DNA of 56,271 nucleotides from an uncultured Akkermansia sp. (GTDB lineage Bacteria > Verrucomicrobiota > Verrucomicrobiia > Verrucomicrobiales > Akkermansiaceae), in the NCBI GenBank assembly GCA_947631275.1, contig CANRKR010000004.1:1-56271 (forward strand). Reading direction: 5' to 3'. The translations under genes and the position numbers were made by a program. Under the pieces are notes generated by a model, which worked only from the letters and a program-made list of their open reading frames with translations, made no database searches and had not been told where the DNA came from. Within the stretch, counting starts at the first letter, position 1; each line of letters opens with the position of its first letter. Below are positions 1 to 9,984 of the stretch, in pieces.

Positions 1-177
1 CTTCTCCCACCCGGCGGGGATCGCCTGTGGTTCCGTACGGACAAACTGGGGAGTGACACTACGTGGCAGGATATCTGCGAGGAGAAGCAATGCGCCCTCA
101 CATGGAGTGAAAAAGCGCTTCCCCATACGCAAGCTGAACTTTATCTCATCCTTTCCAGCCTCAATAACGACAGATGA
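1..177 (+). CDS. tssK: TssK (type VI secretion baseplate), C-terminal end only
   Basis: The reading frame is open from the window edge and ends with TGA at 175-177, giving 58 residues. The pattern is a PPGG turn, then a W-F-R-T-D strand, W-Q-D-I, and a final stretch ending A-E-L-Y-L-I-L. This matches the end of TssK/ImpJ/VasE proteins, where a conserved Y/W-F-R-hydrophobic-D strand and a W..I helix precede a terminal L-E-L-W-like strand. TssK is the trimeric adaptor linking the T6SS baseplate to the TssJLM membrane complex. The stop overlaps the tssL start (ATGA at 174-177), as expected for a tssK-tssL pair. With so short a piece the call leans on the neighbours. Confidence 0.72.
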   Translation, partial: LLPPGGDRLWFRTDKLGSDTTWQDICEEKQCALTWSEKALPHTQAELYLILSSLNNDR

Positions 178-1154
178 CGCTCTACGAACTATTTCACCCT
201 CTGGTCACGTACATGGTGGCAAGCCGTTATGAGGCAGCTTCCGGTAAAGGCCCTGAAATGGACGTGCTGCTCGGGCATATCATGCGCGAGCTTTCCGCGA
301 TTCGTAAGACGGGAGCGGTCTCAGCCGATTTGGCAGAAGGAATGGAGGATGCGTGCAGGTACACAGCGTTTTACATCGATTACATGGTGCACGAGGGGAA
401 TTTCCCGTACGCGCGGGAGTGGCAGGATCTCGGGCGCAGCCTTTACAATGAACTGGCAGGGGATGAAAAGTTCTTTGATTATATGAGGCAGTGGTTGGCA
501 GAGGATACGCCCCTTGCGCGAGATCACCTGCGGTTGATGCATGCGATGATCGCCAGCGGCTTTTCCGGAGCGTTGGAGCGGCGCAGCGTGCAACTTGAGG
601 AGCTCTTGCGAAGTGCGGCTGAGAAAATCAACTTGCCCGGTGAAGAACAGGCCAAGCATTCCTTGCTGGACTCTCAGGGGGAACAGTCGTTGGTGGAGAT
701 GAAGCCTCGCAGCCCCGTCCTGGCAGCGGGGTTGGTAACCTGCGCCTGTGCGGTGGTGCTCGTTGCGTCGATTTTCTACTACATCCACACGTACAGGGGG
801 GCGACCATGGCGCTTTGGCAGGTGCTCGACAAAACGGGGGAATACATCAAAATGGAGGCTGTTCTCCATGCCCAGAACTCTGACAGCATGGTCGCGAAGG
901 GGGTGAATCTGGACAGGAAGCAGACAGAGCCCGCCGACACGGACGATGTTGCACCGGAAAAGGGGGCTGAGCCGGCTCCCCCGCCTGTGGAGCGTGCGGT
1001 TTCTGCCGATGTCGCCGCGGAGGCGACGTCTGTCGCTCCCGAATCGGACGATGCACCGGAACATGCGTCGTGCGCGCCTCAGGAAGAACCCCGTCCGCTC
1101 CCTGAGTTGCCGCAAGAAGACACGAAACAGTCTGGAGAGGAGGAAAAAGAGTGA
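174..1154 (+). CDS. tssL: TssL (DotU/IcmH family), T6SS inner-membrane protein
   Basis: A 326-residue protein. Residues 1-155 form the helical cytoplasmic DotU domain (early Y-E-L-F-H-P-L, a C-R-Y-T-A-F-Y-I-D-Y helix, then E-G-N-F-P-Y followed by W and L-Y-N-E-L). A single membrane span follows at about 181-203. DotU-type TssL proteins are anchored by one C-terminal helix and bind TssM and the baseplate. Here about 120 residues lie beyond the span, rich in Glu, Pro and Ala, with no visible OmpA-like peptidoglycan-binding domain. The start overlaps the tssK stop, and its own stop (1152-1154) overlaps the tssM start by one base, so tssK-tssL-tssM look translationally coupled. The acidic periplasmic tail is unusual; it may be a spacer or a docking tail. 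Confidence 0.87.
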   Translation: MTLYELFHPLVTYMVASRYEAASGKGPEMDVLLGHIMRELSAIRKTGAVSADLAEGMEDACRYTAFYIDYMVHEGNFPYAREWQDLGRSLYNELAGDEKFFDYMRQWLAEDTPLARDHLRLMHAMIASGFSGALERRSVQLEELLRSAAEKINLPGEEQAKHSLLDSQGEQSLVEMKPRSPVLAAGLVTCACAVVLVASIFYYIHTYRGATMALWQVLDKTGEYIKMEAVLHAQNSDSMVAKGVNLDRKQTEPADTDDVAPEKGAEPAPPPVERAVSADVAAEATSVAPESDDAPEHASCAPQEEPRPLPELPQEDTKQSGEEEKE

Positions 1155-4100
1155 TGAATATGCCGTTTGAACCCTGTTGTGCCGTAGCCAACGTCGTCCC
1201 GCCGACCCTGAATGATGCATCAGCTGTGTCCGGCTCGCAATTGAGTGCGGCGAAGGACTCCATGATGCCGGGATGGCTGAGTGGGATGACGGTGGTGGAT
1301 TGGGTGGTCGTGGCATTGGTGGCGCTCGCCGCGCTCGTCTTGATCTACGTGCTGGTTCGCGTGCTGCGCCGGAGGGCTCAATTGCGCAGCATGGTGAACA
1401 CCATGCGCGAGGACCTGCTGCTGCGGCGTGAGCTGGCAGCCATGGCTGCCGGCAAGGATCTGAAGGCACAACAGCGCGAGCAGTACCTGCGCACGGAAAA
1501 TATCCGCATGGATTTGGCCTCCGCCAAACATACGATGGAGGAGCGGGGGTTGTCCCCCCGCAATACAGGGTCATGGTTCTTACTCGGTGAACCGGGCTCC
1601 GGCAAGAGCCGTCTCATGGAGTACGGCGGTATTCGCTATCCGGCCGGCATCAATGATTTCTCCCTCGCGAGTGAACCTACGTCCACGTTTAACATGTGGC
1701 TGGCGGATAAAGGGATGGTTTGGGATATCGGCGGACGCCTCTTCCTGAGCCGCTGGGGAGGGCGTCAGGACCACGAATGGCAGACTTTCCTCGATGGATA
1801 TAAGAAAATTTTTAAAAACAACCTGGTCAGGGGAGTGGTCCTGACGATCCCGGCGGACGCGATTCTGCTTGATTCCGCGGAGTTGCGAGATCGCAAGGTA
1901 TCGCTCATCGCCGAGGAGATGCGAGCTTTCAATCGCACGTGCGGGGTGTATTGTCCGGTATGGGTTGTGATTACGAAGTGCGACCAGTTGGATGGTTTTT
2001 CGGAGTTCTTTTCCCTCCTCAGCGAGAAGGATTGTGAAAAGCCCCTCGGTTGGCAAAATCCGGAGCCGGATCGACCTTTTGACCCCGCTGTTGCCGACAG
2101 AGGGTTTGACGAGTTGATGGAACATCTCAAGACGCTTCGCGCCTCATTGGCGCTCAATGAGAGCGTGTGGGAAAAATGCGCCGCATCCGGCGCTCGACGT
2201 GATGATACGGCCATCCCCGTGTACATGCTGCCGGAGGCTTTTGCGCGCATGAAGGAAAACCTGAAGCGGTATTTGGCGGGCATTTTCACTCACGTGGAGA
2301 ACAGGAGGAACGCTCGGGGGCTCTTTCAGTTCATGGGCGTTTGGTTTACGGCAGCCCTGGATAAGCCGGTGACGACCATAGAGCGGGTGATGTTCCACAA
2401 GGAGGGCGATCGTCTCAGCCCCGTCGTCCTCCCAAACAGCGCCGCAGAGACCCCGGTCGCACCCGCTGAGCAACCCGGGGGTGATGCCGCTGCGGACCTG
2501 GTTTCCGTGCGCGAGAAGATACTCTCCCTCGCTTCCCCTCGTCATTATTTCACAGCGCATCTTTTGCAGCACCTCGTGTTGGGAGTCGGCAATCGGAGCG
2601 ATTACACGTATGCTGCGGCGTGCAGGATGCGCCGTCCTTATTGGATCGGCGCCGCTTCCTTGCTCGCCATGGCGTTGCCGCTGACCATATGGGCGGCGGT
2701 CCATCGCGAAGAACTCAAGCGTCTGGCTGATCGGCATGTGGATTTTTGGACGGAGACGCATCGGCTCTTTGTTGGAGGAGCCATTCATCAAGCCCCCTTG
2801 ATTGCGGCGGAGAAGGGAAAACAAATTTCGTTCACGGATGTTCCGGTTCCCGGCACGCAGGTTTCCCGACGGGAGTATCTGTACAATCTGGATAACATGG
2901 CTACGCTTTCCACGGATCTGCCGGTGTTTTGGCGAGCGGCGTCCTGGGTGAAGGATGGCGAGGCGTCGGGCATTCTGCTGGAAAAGCACAAAAAGTTCAT
3001 CGACAAAGCCGCCGTAGTTTGCATGCTCGTACAGCCGGTCGTCGATTCCGCCAGAGCCGTGTTTACCTATCGGGCGGAACATTACCGGGCAGGGCAGAAT
3101 CCATGGAGCTCGGATGATACAAAATCTCTGGCAACGCTCATGCGCATCACCAATTACGGGATTCTTCTGATGAATGGAAAGCGCATGCTGGATGACATCG
3201 TGTATGCCGATTTGGTAAACCTGGGAAGCTCCCCCAGTCACGAGGCCGCCATCAAATCCCTCTGGAGCGCCAGCACCGCCGGCAACAAGACCATCATGGA
3301 GATGAGCATACTCAATGGCTATCTCAAGCCGGTGTCCATGGAGGCGGCCCAGGCTATCTGCTCCGGCGCCGCTCTCTACACTGCGGCTCTCGATACCATG
3401 GAGATCTACCCGCAGTACAATTATCAGGCCATGCGGCGCTTTCTGGAGAGATTGAGCCGTATGCAGAAATTGCAGTCCGATATGAAGCAACGCGAGGAGA
3501 TGTTCTGCGATGCCGTGCGCAGGGAGGATTCGGAGCGTATGCATGCGTGTCGTGACGAGTGGAAGAGAATCTACGAAGAGGCACTGAAACTCCAGCAAAG
3601 TCTCTTGGAGGATGAGCGCTACCTGGGAATCGGTTCACAAAATTCGTTGCGTGACTGTGTGGAGAATTTGCACGCCCGCATTCATGCCGAGATGGAAAAG
3701 GATATCCATCGGTTTGATGATTTGGGAAAATATCTGGGCGATTCAGAAAACGCCAAGTTCCTCCGCAACCAGGTGATCGCCCTTCACAGGGCCATCAGTC
3801 ATAAAATCCCTCAAATAGCCAAGGAGTGCGATTCTCTGCCCGAGAATGTATGCAATCTGTGGGATCGGCACAAGGAGGACGCCGCCGGACCGCGTCCGTG
3901 GCAGCGCTTTATGGCGTATGCCCAATCTCTCTACGACGTCTTGTACTACCCGCTGCCGGCCGGGGAACAGGGGGAGTCATTCCATCGCCGCATCGCGCGG
4001 GTGAAGGAAACCAAGAAGCGCTATGACGAGGCGGTGGCGGCGCTCGCTCAACAAGGCGGCGCTGATTTGAGCGCTTCCTGTTGGGAGCAAAACTGGCTCA

Positions 4101-6259
4101 TTCTCACCAACCGCGTGATCCTGGATTGGCTCCGCACCGTGCCTTTGAGCAATACCGACATCATCCCTGAGAAGATGCTGGCAAAGATGCCACGCAAGCT
4201 TCCTGCCATCCCGTACACGCGTGCCGGCAAATATACGCTCAATCCCTGCTATGAGCCGAACACGGTCAATATGCGCATCACGGACCTCAACGAACTTTCC
4301 GCCTTCGTGCACGAACACCTGACCACGAGCAAATCTCGCGATGCTGAGCAGATAACCCACATGGTCGAGCTGTTGGATGATGCGTGTCGCCATTTTCTCC
4401 TGGACTATGTGATGTATTGGACGGACGAGATACCTGCCCACTACAAAATCCAGGGCATACGCAGTTGGGCGCAGTTTGTTGAGAGTGGAGATGTATTCTT
4501 CACGGCTGATGTGTCCGGCATGCTCCACGAGGTCAACGAGTTGATGTACAGGGCTCTTTCCATCCCCTGTCTGCAGGATAAAGAGCTGTTCCCGGAGGTG
4601 GCTTCCCGACTGGAAGAAATCAACCGCGCTCAAAAAGGACTCAATTCAGAGGCGCGGCGCAGTTTCTTGCATTCGGCGGATTTCATCAGCCGCCTGGATA
4701 CGTCCCCATCCAAGGCCTGGCAGATGCTCGTGAAGATGCCGGTGGACGATCTCTTCAAGCAGTTCTGGGGGTCATGGTACGCCGATGAGTCGGATGCGAC
4801 CTTCCTCTGGTGGAATGACTACCTGAGCAATGGGATGCGTCTGCTCAAGAAAGAAGCTGCCGATGAGTTAAGCGAGAATGTGCGTGGATGTCTGCCGCTT
4901 GCATCCATGTTCCCGCTGTGCAACACCTCGCTGCGCCGACCGGAGGAAATCCTCACCTCCTATGACCTGGAGAATCTGCAGGAACGATTGGAAGGTCTCT
5001 CCGGTCTGTCGGATGAAAAACAGGAGGCGGAAATCGCCAAACAGGCAGGTTTGCGCAACATCCCCGAGGAGAGCGCCTCACTCCGCTTGCCCATGCCCGG
5101 ACAGCGCGAGAAAGCATGGGCTAAGGTGTCGGATGTCGTGCAGTTACTGGCCGATCCCGAGCTGCCGCTCACGGTTGCGATTGTTCTCCCGCCGGCTGAG
5201 GCGAGAACTGCTTCTGTCAGCGGAGAGGACGGGAAGAGCCGTCTGCTGCCTGTGGGGAGGCGCTATCCGTATTTCCGTGTGGCACGCGATGGTGAGGCTC
5301 TCTCCTCCCTTGTGAATCTGAATCGTGAGAACAAGGAAGACCTACCGCTCACGTCCGGTCCGATACCGGCGGAAGCGGGAAATCTCCAATTCCAATTTTT
5401 CCGCAGAGCGGATGACCCGTCACCCGGCTGCACCGTGAACATTTCCGGCGGCTGGAGTGCGATTAACCTTTACCTTCGCTCAGGGGTTGTACTAGGCGAT
5501 GACAAAAAAACGGCGTATGTGCCCCTTATTTTCCGTGATAAGGAAGGTTATAGTTGCCTGTTCTGGGTGGGCGTTCGCTTCAATCGTGATATGATTTCTC
5601 CCGGTGATTGGCTCGGTGCGACTGCGTTTGATGAAAGTCCGAACGTTCAGGGAGATGCTGCAGCTTCTGCGGAGAAAGAATTACGCAAAGCATTTCGCCA
5701 GGCTTTCCTCACGGAGCGTAGCTTGCCGCGTGCCGTCTCGGCGGCTGATCGCGAGGAGTTGCGTCGCTCCGTCCAGTCATTGATGGGTAAGACGTACTCA
5801 ATCGCCTTTGAGGTCGTGCTTCCCAGCGCTGTGACGGAACCTCAGGAGGAGCGCTTGCGTACTGCTGCTCTTTATCCATATTTCGCTGTGGGCTCTGCCA
5901 ATGGCAGTTCGGGGAAGCTGCGTGCCGTCCCGGATGCTACGCAAAGCGCACCATCGCTCATCCCGGGCAAAGAGAAGCTGCTCTTGCGCCTTTATCGACA
6001 TGCGCAAGATGAGTTTTCCGCCATGTACGTCCAGCAACGGGAACCTCTCCTGGATTACGTCATCACCCACGCTACGGAGTATTCGCCTGTTCCCGGCTAT
6101 TTGACAGTGCCCGTACCTGTTTCGTCCGGCAGGGGCTCTATGGTATACACGCTTTACCTGCGCCCCGTAATCAAGGTATATGCCGATGATGGACTGCTGC
6201 CGGAGGATGGATCCGGCGGGTTGCATGTTGACTATCCTGATGAAGATCTTCCTCTTTAA
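1154..6259 (+). CDS. tssM: TssM (IcmF/VasK family), very large T6SS membrane-complex protein
   Basis: About 1701 residues, against the more usual 1100-1300. One hydrophobic span lies near residues 48-70 and a second near 497-517. Between them is a cytoplasmic NTPase-like domain with a clear Walker A motif, GEPGSGKS, at about 145-152. The remaining ~1180 residues are predicted periplasmic, the region that spans to TssJ and the outer membrane. Most TssM proteins start with a two-helix hairpin; only one N-terminal span is evident here, which would put the N-terminus outside the cytoplasm. I chose ATG 1154, overlapping the tssL stop; an in-frame GTG at 1151 is possible. A purine-rich AGGAGG lies about 11 bases upstream, one of the few good Shine-Dalgarno sequences in the window. 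Confidence 0.9.
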   Translation: MNMPFEPCCAVANVVPPTLNDASAVSGSQLSAAKDSMMPGWLSGMTVVDWVVVALVALAALVLIYVLVRVLRRRAQLRSMVNTMREDLLLRRELAAMAAGKDLKAQQREQYLRTENIRMDLASAKHTMEERGLSPRNTGSWFLLGEPGSGKSRLMEYGGIRYPAGINDFSLASEPTSTFNMWLADKGMVWDIGGRLFLSRWGGRQDHEWQTFLDGYKKIFKNNLVRGVVLTIPADAILLDSAELRDRKVSLIAEEMRAFNRTCGVYCPVWVVITKCDQLDGFSEFFSLLSEKDCEKPLGWQNPEPDRPFDPAVADRGFDELMEHLKTLRASLALNESVWEKCAASGARRDDTAIPVYMLPEAFARMKENLKRYLAGIFTHVENRRNARGLFQFMGVWFTAALDKPVTTIERVMFHKEGDRLSPVVLPNSAAETPVAPAEQPGGDAAADLVSVREKILSLASPRHYFTAHLLQHLVLGVGNRSDYTYAAACRMRRPYWIGAASLLAMALPLTIWAAVHREELKRLADRHVDFWTETHRLFVGGAIHQAPLIAAEKGKQISFTDVPVPGTQVSRREYLYNLDNMATLSTDLPVFWRAASWVKDGEASGILLEKHKKFIDKAAVVCMLVQPVVDSARAVFTYRAEHYRAGQNPWSSDDTKSLATLMRITNYGILLMNGKRMLDDIVYADLVNLGSSPSHEAAIKSLWSASTAGNKTIMEMSILNGYLKPVSMEAAQAICSGAALYTAALDTMEIYPQYNYQAMRRFLERLSRMQKLQSDMKQREEMFCDAVRREDSERMHACRDEWKRIYEEALKLQQSLLEDERYLGIGSQNSLRDCVENLHARIHAEMEKDIHRFDDLGKYLGDSENAKFLRNQVIALHRAISHKIPQIAKECDSLPENVCNLWDRHKEDAAGPRPWQRFMAYAQSLYDVLYYPLPAGEQGESFHRRIARVKETKKRYDEAVAALAQQGGADLSASCWEQNWLILTNRVILDWLRTVPLSNTDIIPEKMLAKMPRKLPAIPYTRAGKYTLNPCYEPNTVNMRITDLNELSAFVHEHLTTSKSRDAEQITHMVELLDDACRHFLLDYVMYWTDEIPAHYKIQGIRSWAQFVESGDVFFTADVSGMLHEVNELMYRALSIPCLQDKELFPEVASRLEEINRAQKGLNSEARRSFLHSADFISRLDTSPSKAWQMLVKMPVDDLFKQFWGSWYADESDATFLWWNDYLSNGMRLLKKEAADELSENVRGCLPLASMFPLCNTSLRRPEEILTSYDLENLQERLEGLSGLSDEKQEAEIAKQAGLRNIPEESASLRLPMPGQREKAWAKVSDVVQLLADPELPLTVAIVLPPAEARTASVSGEDGKSRLLPVGRRYPYFRVARDGEALSSLVNLNRENKEDLPLTSGPIPAEAGNLQFQFFRRADDPSPGCTVNISGGWSAINLYLRSGVVLGDDKKTAYVPLIFRDKEGYSCLFWVGVRFNRDMISPGDWLGATAFDESPNVQGDAAASAEKELRKAFRQAFLTERSLPRAVSAADREELRRSVQSLMGKTYSIAFEVVLPSAVTEPQEERLRTAALYPYFAVGSANGSSGKLRAVPDATQSAPSLIPGKEKLLLRLYRHAQDEFSAMYVQQREPLLDYVITHATEYSPVPGYLTVPVPVSSGRGSMVYTLYLRPVIKVYADDGLLPEDGSGGLHVDYPDEDLPL

Positions 6260-6292
6260 TTCTCAACCCCGAAACTTAGCACTCACACGACT

Positions 6293-7456
6293 ATGAATGA
6301 TCAACAACTCTTAGGATGGACGACGCCAATTGCCGGGGCAATGCCGGCTGGTGAAAATCTGGAATACGACCCGCGCATGGCGGAATTGGAAGAAAAGATG
6401 GCGGGGCAACCGGAGAGAACTATGGGTGACTCCGTGATCCCCGCTGAGCCTCCCGATTACAGAAAAATTGAAAAAGCTGCTGCTGCGCTGATGCAGGAGA
6501 GCAGGGATCTACGTATTGTTGTCATCTGGACGATAGCTCGCCTGGCTAATGCAGGTGTGAACGGATTACTGGAGGGGTTGAAGGTTATAGCCGCTCTCAG
6601 TGAAAATATGTGGGATGATTTGCTGCCGGTTCCAGACGACGGCGATGTGCAGGAGCGAATCAGCGCACTCACTCGTTTGTCGCCGATGCCGGGAAGTTTT
6701 GATGCGGATCGTTCCGTGCCCAGGCTGTTGCTTGAAGTTCCTTTGACCGATTCTCCCCAGTTGGGAGCGTATGGATTGAGAGACGTGAATGAGGCGCCGG
6801 ATGGGAGCGACGCTTCGCGTACGATCCATGCAGCTTTGCGTGACACTCCTGAGGAGAAGAAGACGCTATTGCTGCATGATCTTGAGGAAAGTCTGGAACT
6901 TCTAAAGCAGATACGCGATGTGTATGTTGCCCATAATCAAGGCACGCCGGATTTTAGCATGTTGAGCGACATGCTCAAGCAAATGCAGATTTTTCTCAGA
7001 TTGCAGAGTGATGTTACCGTGGCTCCGCAACAGGCGACAGCGCGTGCAGAATCTGACAGTGGCGAAAAACCTACCCACGAAAGTTCTGGGACACAGGCGA
7101 CCTCGGCACCGCAGAATAGCCCGGTGGCTTCCTCTGCCGGTCTGGATACTCAGGTCGGACGGGCTGAGATGGTACGGCTCATGCATCAGGTGAGTGATTG
7201 GTTCAAAAAAAATGAGCCCTCCAGTCCGGTGCCGTATTTTCTTCAACGGGCTATTCGCTCAGTTGGCGTGAGCTATATTGATTTGGTGGCGGATATTGAT
7301 CCAAGCTCTATGGAAAGGGTACTCAATGTTCTCAAACCTGATGCGAAGCGCGAGAAAACGCCCGTAAAACCTGAAACAACTCCGGCTGCTGCTGCCCCCA
7401 ATCCCTCTCCATCTTCCCAAGAGGAGGATGGATATTTCTCCCCTTTTGGAGGATAA
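6293..7456 (+). CDS. tssA: TssA-type T6SS protein (ImpA_N domain)
   Basis: 387 residues. Residues ~8-110 match the ImpA N-terminal domain: P-I-x-x-x-x-P-A-G-E-N-L-E-Y-D near the start, a Y-R-K-I...A...L...S.D.R helix, and W-D-D-L-L-P-V-P-D-D. A low-complexity Ala/Pro/Thr linker (~240-285) leads to a C-terminal segment with W-F-K-K-N-E-P-S-S-P-V-P-Y-F-L-Q-R-A, the signature of the short VasL-like/TssA C-terminal domain. TssA proteins cap the growing sheath/tube or prime baseplate assembly. The gene starts 33 bases after tssM and is probably the last gene of the operon, since the next 418 bases lack a gene. The short C-terminal domain differs from the long polymerising TssA type. Confidence 0.86.
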   Translation: MNDQQLLGWTTPIAGAMPAGENLEYDPRMAELEEKMAGQPERTMGDSVIPAEPPDYRKIEKAAAALMQESRDLRIVVIWTIARLANAGVNGLLEGLKVIAALSENMWDDLLPVPDDGDVQERISALTRLSPMPGSFDADRSVPRLLLEVPLTDSPQLGAYGLRDVNEAPDGSDASRTIHAALRDTPEEKKTLLLHDLEESLELLKQIRDVYVAHNQGTPDFSMLSDMLKQMQIFLRLQSDVTVAPQQATARAESDSGEKPTHESSGTQATSAPQNSPVASSAGLDTQVGRAEMVRLMHQVSDWFKKNEPSSPVPYFLQRAIRSVGVSYIDLVADIDPSSMERVLNVLKPDAKREKTPVKPETTPAAAAPNPSPSSQEEDGYFSPFGG

Positions 7457-7793
7457 AAGTAAGCGACCGATGATTCCGCCAGGTGCGGAGCGGCGGTATG
7501 GTTGTCTTTTATCAGCTCGTGTCAGTTGCCGACCGCATGCCGACCGCACCGGTGGCTGGCCTGACCACGGCTGGTAAGTCGAGGCTGTGCGGTACTGTTC
7601 AAACCACTTCCCCATCCCTTCGCATGTTACAGAGCTAATTTGACGCCCCTGATGTCAGATTTCCCCAAGAGATAGAGCGTTTCCTGATTATTTGTTTATT
7701 TTGAGCGATATATGTTTGATATATCAATCTTTCAGCAGGATATTCTTCTCCGCTTTTACTGCTCTTCGGTGACTTTATTTCTGAGGCAATGCG

Positions 7794-7813
7794 CTCATTT
7801 TTGTCCGATTGCG
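7794..7813 (+). repeat. 20-bp direct repeat, copy 1
   Basis: CTCATTTTTGTCCGATTGCG; an exact second copy is at 9893-9912. Each copy lies 60-75 bases before the start of a gene (7875 and 9985). TTCGGTG also precedes both copies, separated by a longer gap in this one, so the similarity may extend a little further with an indel. Function unknown. Confidence 0.6.
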
Positions 7814-7838
7814 ATCTACATTGTTGCCCTGTTTTTTC

Positions 7839-7867
7839 TTTACTTCTATGGAGGGAGCGGCTAGACT
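7839..7867 (+). promoter_or_regulatory. Promoter with -10 box 7 bases from ATG
   Basis: TTTACT (7839-7844), 17-base spacer, TAGACT (7862-7867). Only seven bases separate the -10 box from ATG 7875, which predicts a leaderless transcript. The same geometry recurs at several other genes in the window. Confidence 0.45.
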
Positions 7868-7874
7868 GTCGAAC

Positions 7875-8678
7875 ATGAATCGTAAAAACATAATGGGTAT
7901 AGTTGCCTTTTTGGCATTGTTGTTCGCCCCGATAAATGGTCAGGATGTCGTTCAACCGGACGCAACGTCTGCAGCGGTGGAGCAACAAAAGACGGGGAGT
8001 GTTTCCGAGGAGATCAAGTTAATGGGGAAACTACTGAAAGAAGTTCGCGAAGTGCTGTCAACCATTCAGGGTGCGGAGGGGGCTGTTGACAAAGTAGAGG
8101 TCGTGCGCGAGAAGTTCTTGCATATCGACGAATGGGCTAGCGGGGTTCACGGTGGTCTATCGCCGCAGGACGAGGAATTGTTGACGTCGTTGACTCTTGA
8201 AATCGGACAGGAACTCAAACGCCTCGCCGAACACGATTGCTACGGCGTTGAAGAGGTGAAGAAGATGGTGGATGGAATGTCCTCCTTTTTTAACTTGGAC
8301 GCTCTGACACCACCTCCGGCTACGGCAACAGATGAACAACGAGAGCAGATCAGCAAGCGACTGACCGAAAGAATGAAGCGGATAGCCTCCTACATTGCAG
8401 AGGTTGCAACGGGCGGATTGGGTTTGACTCGGGAATCAGCGTGGGTGATGAAAGGGAATACCGCTAAGGTTGTTTCCGAGGAATATGCGGTGCTGGGTAT
8501 GTTGGGATTTTCGCGACCGGAATCGCAGTCCTTGATGAAAAACGATGGTAAAGTTTATGATGTCCAGCATTTGACCACGAAGGTGGAAGGAGGAAAGAAG
8601 GTCAAGATTGAAATGTGGTTCGATATTACAGCATACTGGAATAATCCTAATAAATTTGAAGACGACAGCAACGAATAG
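7875..8678 (+). CDS. Secreted protein of unknown function
   Basis: 267 residues from ATG 7875. The N-terminus (positive Lys/Arg, then G-I-V-A-F-L-A-L-L-F-A-P-I-N-G-Q) is a signal peptide with likely cleavage near Asn-Gly-Gln, so the protein is exported. The rest is mostly charged and helical, with a heptad-like E-x-I-K-L-M-G-K-L-L-K-E-V-R-E-V-L segment near residues 45-65. No catalytic motif is visible and I do not recognise the family. An upstream TTG at 7809 would extend the frame, but it would place 22 residues before a canonical signal peptide, so I reject it. The stop is immediately followed by the remnant of leuB. It may be an orphan lineage-specific gene. Confidence 0.6.
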   Translation: MNRKNIMGIVAFLALLFAPINGQDVVQPDATSAAVEQQKTGSVSEEIKLMGKLLKEVREVLSTIQGAEGAVDKVEVVREKFLHIDEWASGVHGGLSPQDEELLTSLTLEIGQELKRLAEHDCYGVEEVKKMVDGMSSFFNLDALTPPPATATDEQREQISKRLTERMKRIASYIAEVATGGLGLTRESAWVMKGNTAKVVSEEYAVLGMLGFSRPESQSLMKNDGKVYDVQHLTTKVEGGKKVKIEMWFDITAYWNNPNKFEDDSNE

Positions 8679-8679
8679 A

Positions 8680-9770
<1,091 letters not shown>

Positions 9771-9892
9771 GTTTGTTTTCCTCGCTTACTTCCGGACTTG
9801 CCAGCAGTCTCTCGGCGGGTGTCTTAGCCTTATCATACACTATTTTTGTCCAAACGATAAATCTCTTGCCCTCTTTTTCCCCGTTCGGTGCT

Positions 9893-9912
9893 CTCATTTT
9901 TGTCCGATTGCG
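9893..9912 (+). repeat. 20-bp direct repeat, copy 2
   Basis: Exact copy of 7794-7813. It lies 25 bases upstream of the -35 box of the next gene, so it could be an upstream regulatory element. The two copies also bracket the 2.1-kb segment carrying the secreted unknown and the leuB remnant. Confidence 0.6.
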
Positions 9913-9937
9913 CCTCTGTGGGAATGATTTTCGTGTC

Positions 9938-9967
9938 TTGACTTTGCACGACGGAAAATGATAAACT
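9938..9967 (+). promoter_or_regulatory. Promoter of the cytidylyltransferase-kinase gene
   Basis: TTGACT (9938-9943), 18-base spacer, TAAACT (9962-9967); the ATG follows 17 bases later at 9985, giving a leader of about ten bases. Confidence 0.4.
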
Positions 9968-9984
9968 CGCGGAAAGGTTAGAGT

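Larger units (their letters stand above)
7457..7874. other. Intergenic region after the T6SS operon
   Basis: 418 bases with no credible gene. It contains a tandem copy of GCCGACCGCA (7528-7537 and 7539-7548) and a 7-bp complementary pair ACCGCAC/GTGCGGT (7543-7549 and 7587-7593) that would close a GC-rich stem, perhaps transcription-terminating structure for tssA, though no U-tract follows. Further on are a copy of a 20-bp repeat at 7794-7813 and a promoter for the next gene (7839-7867). Confidence 0.45.

Noticed and set aside
321..1574. Long open frames antisense to the T6SS genes, including a 417-codon frame
   Set aside because: They lie wholly opposite genes with clear family motifs, have Arg/His/Pro-rich composition typical of shadow frames in GC-rich DNA, and show no motifs.
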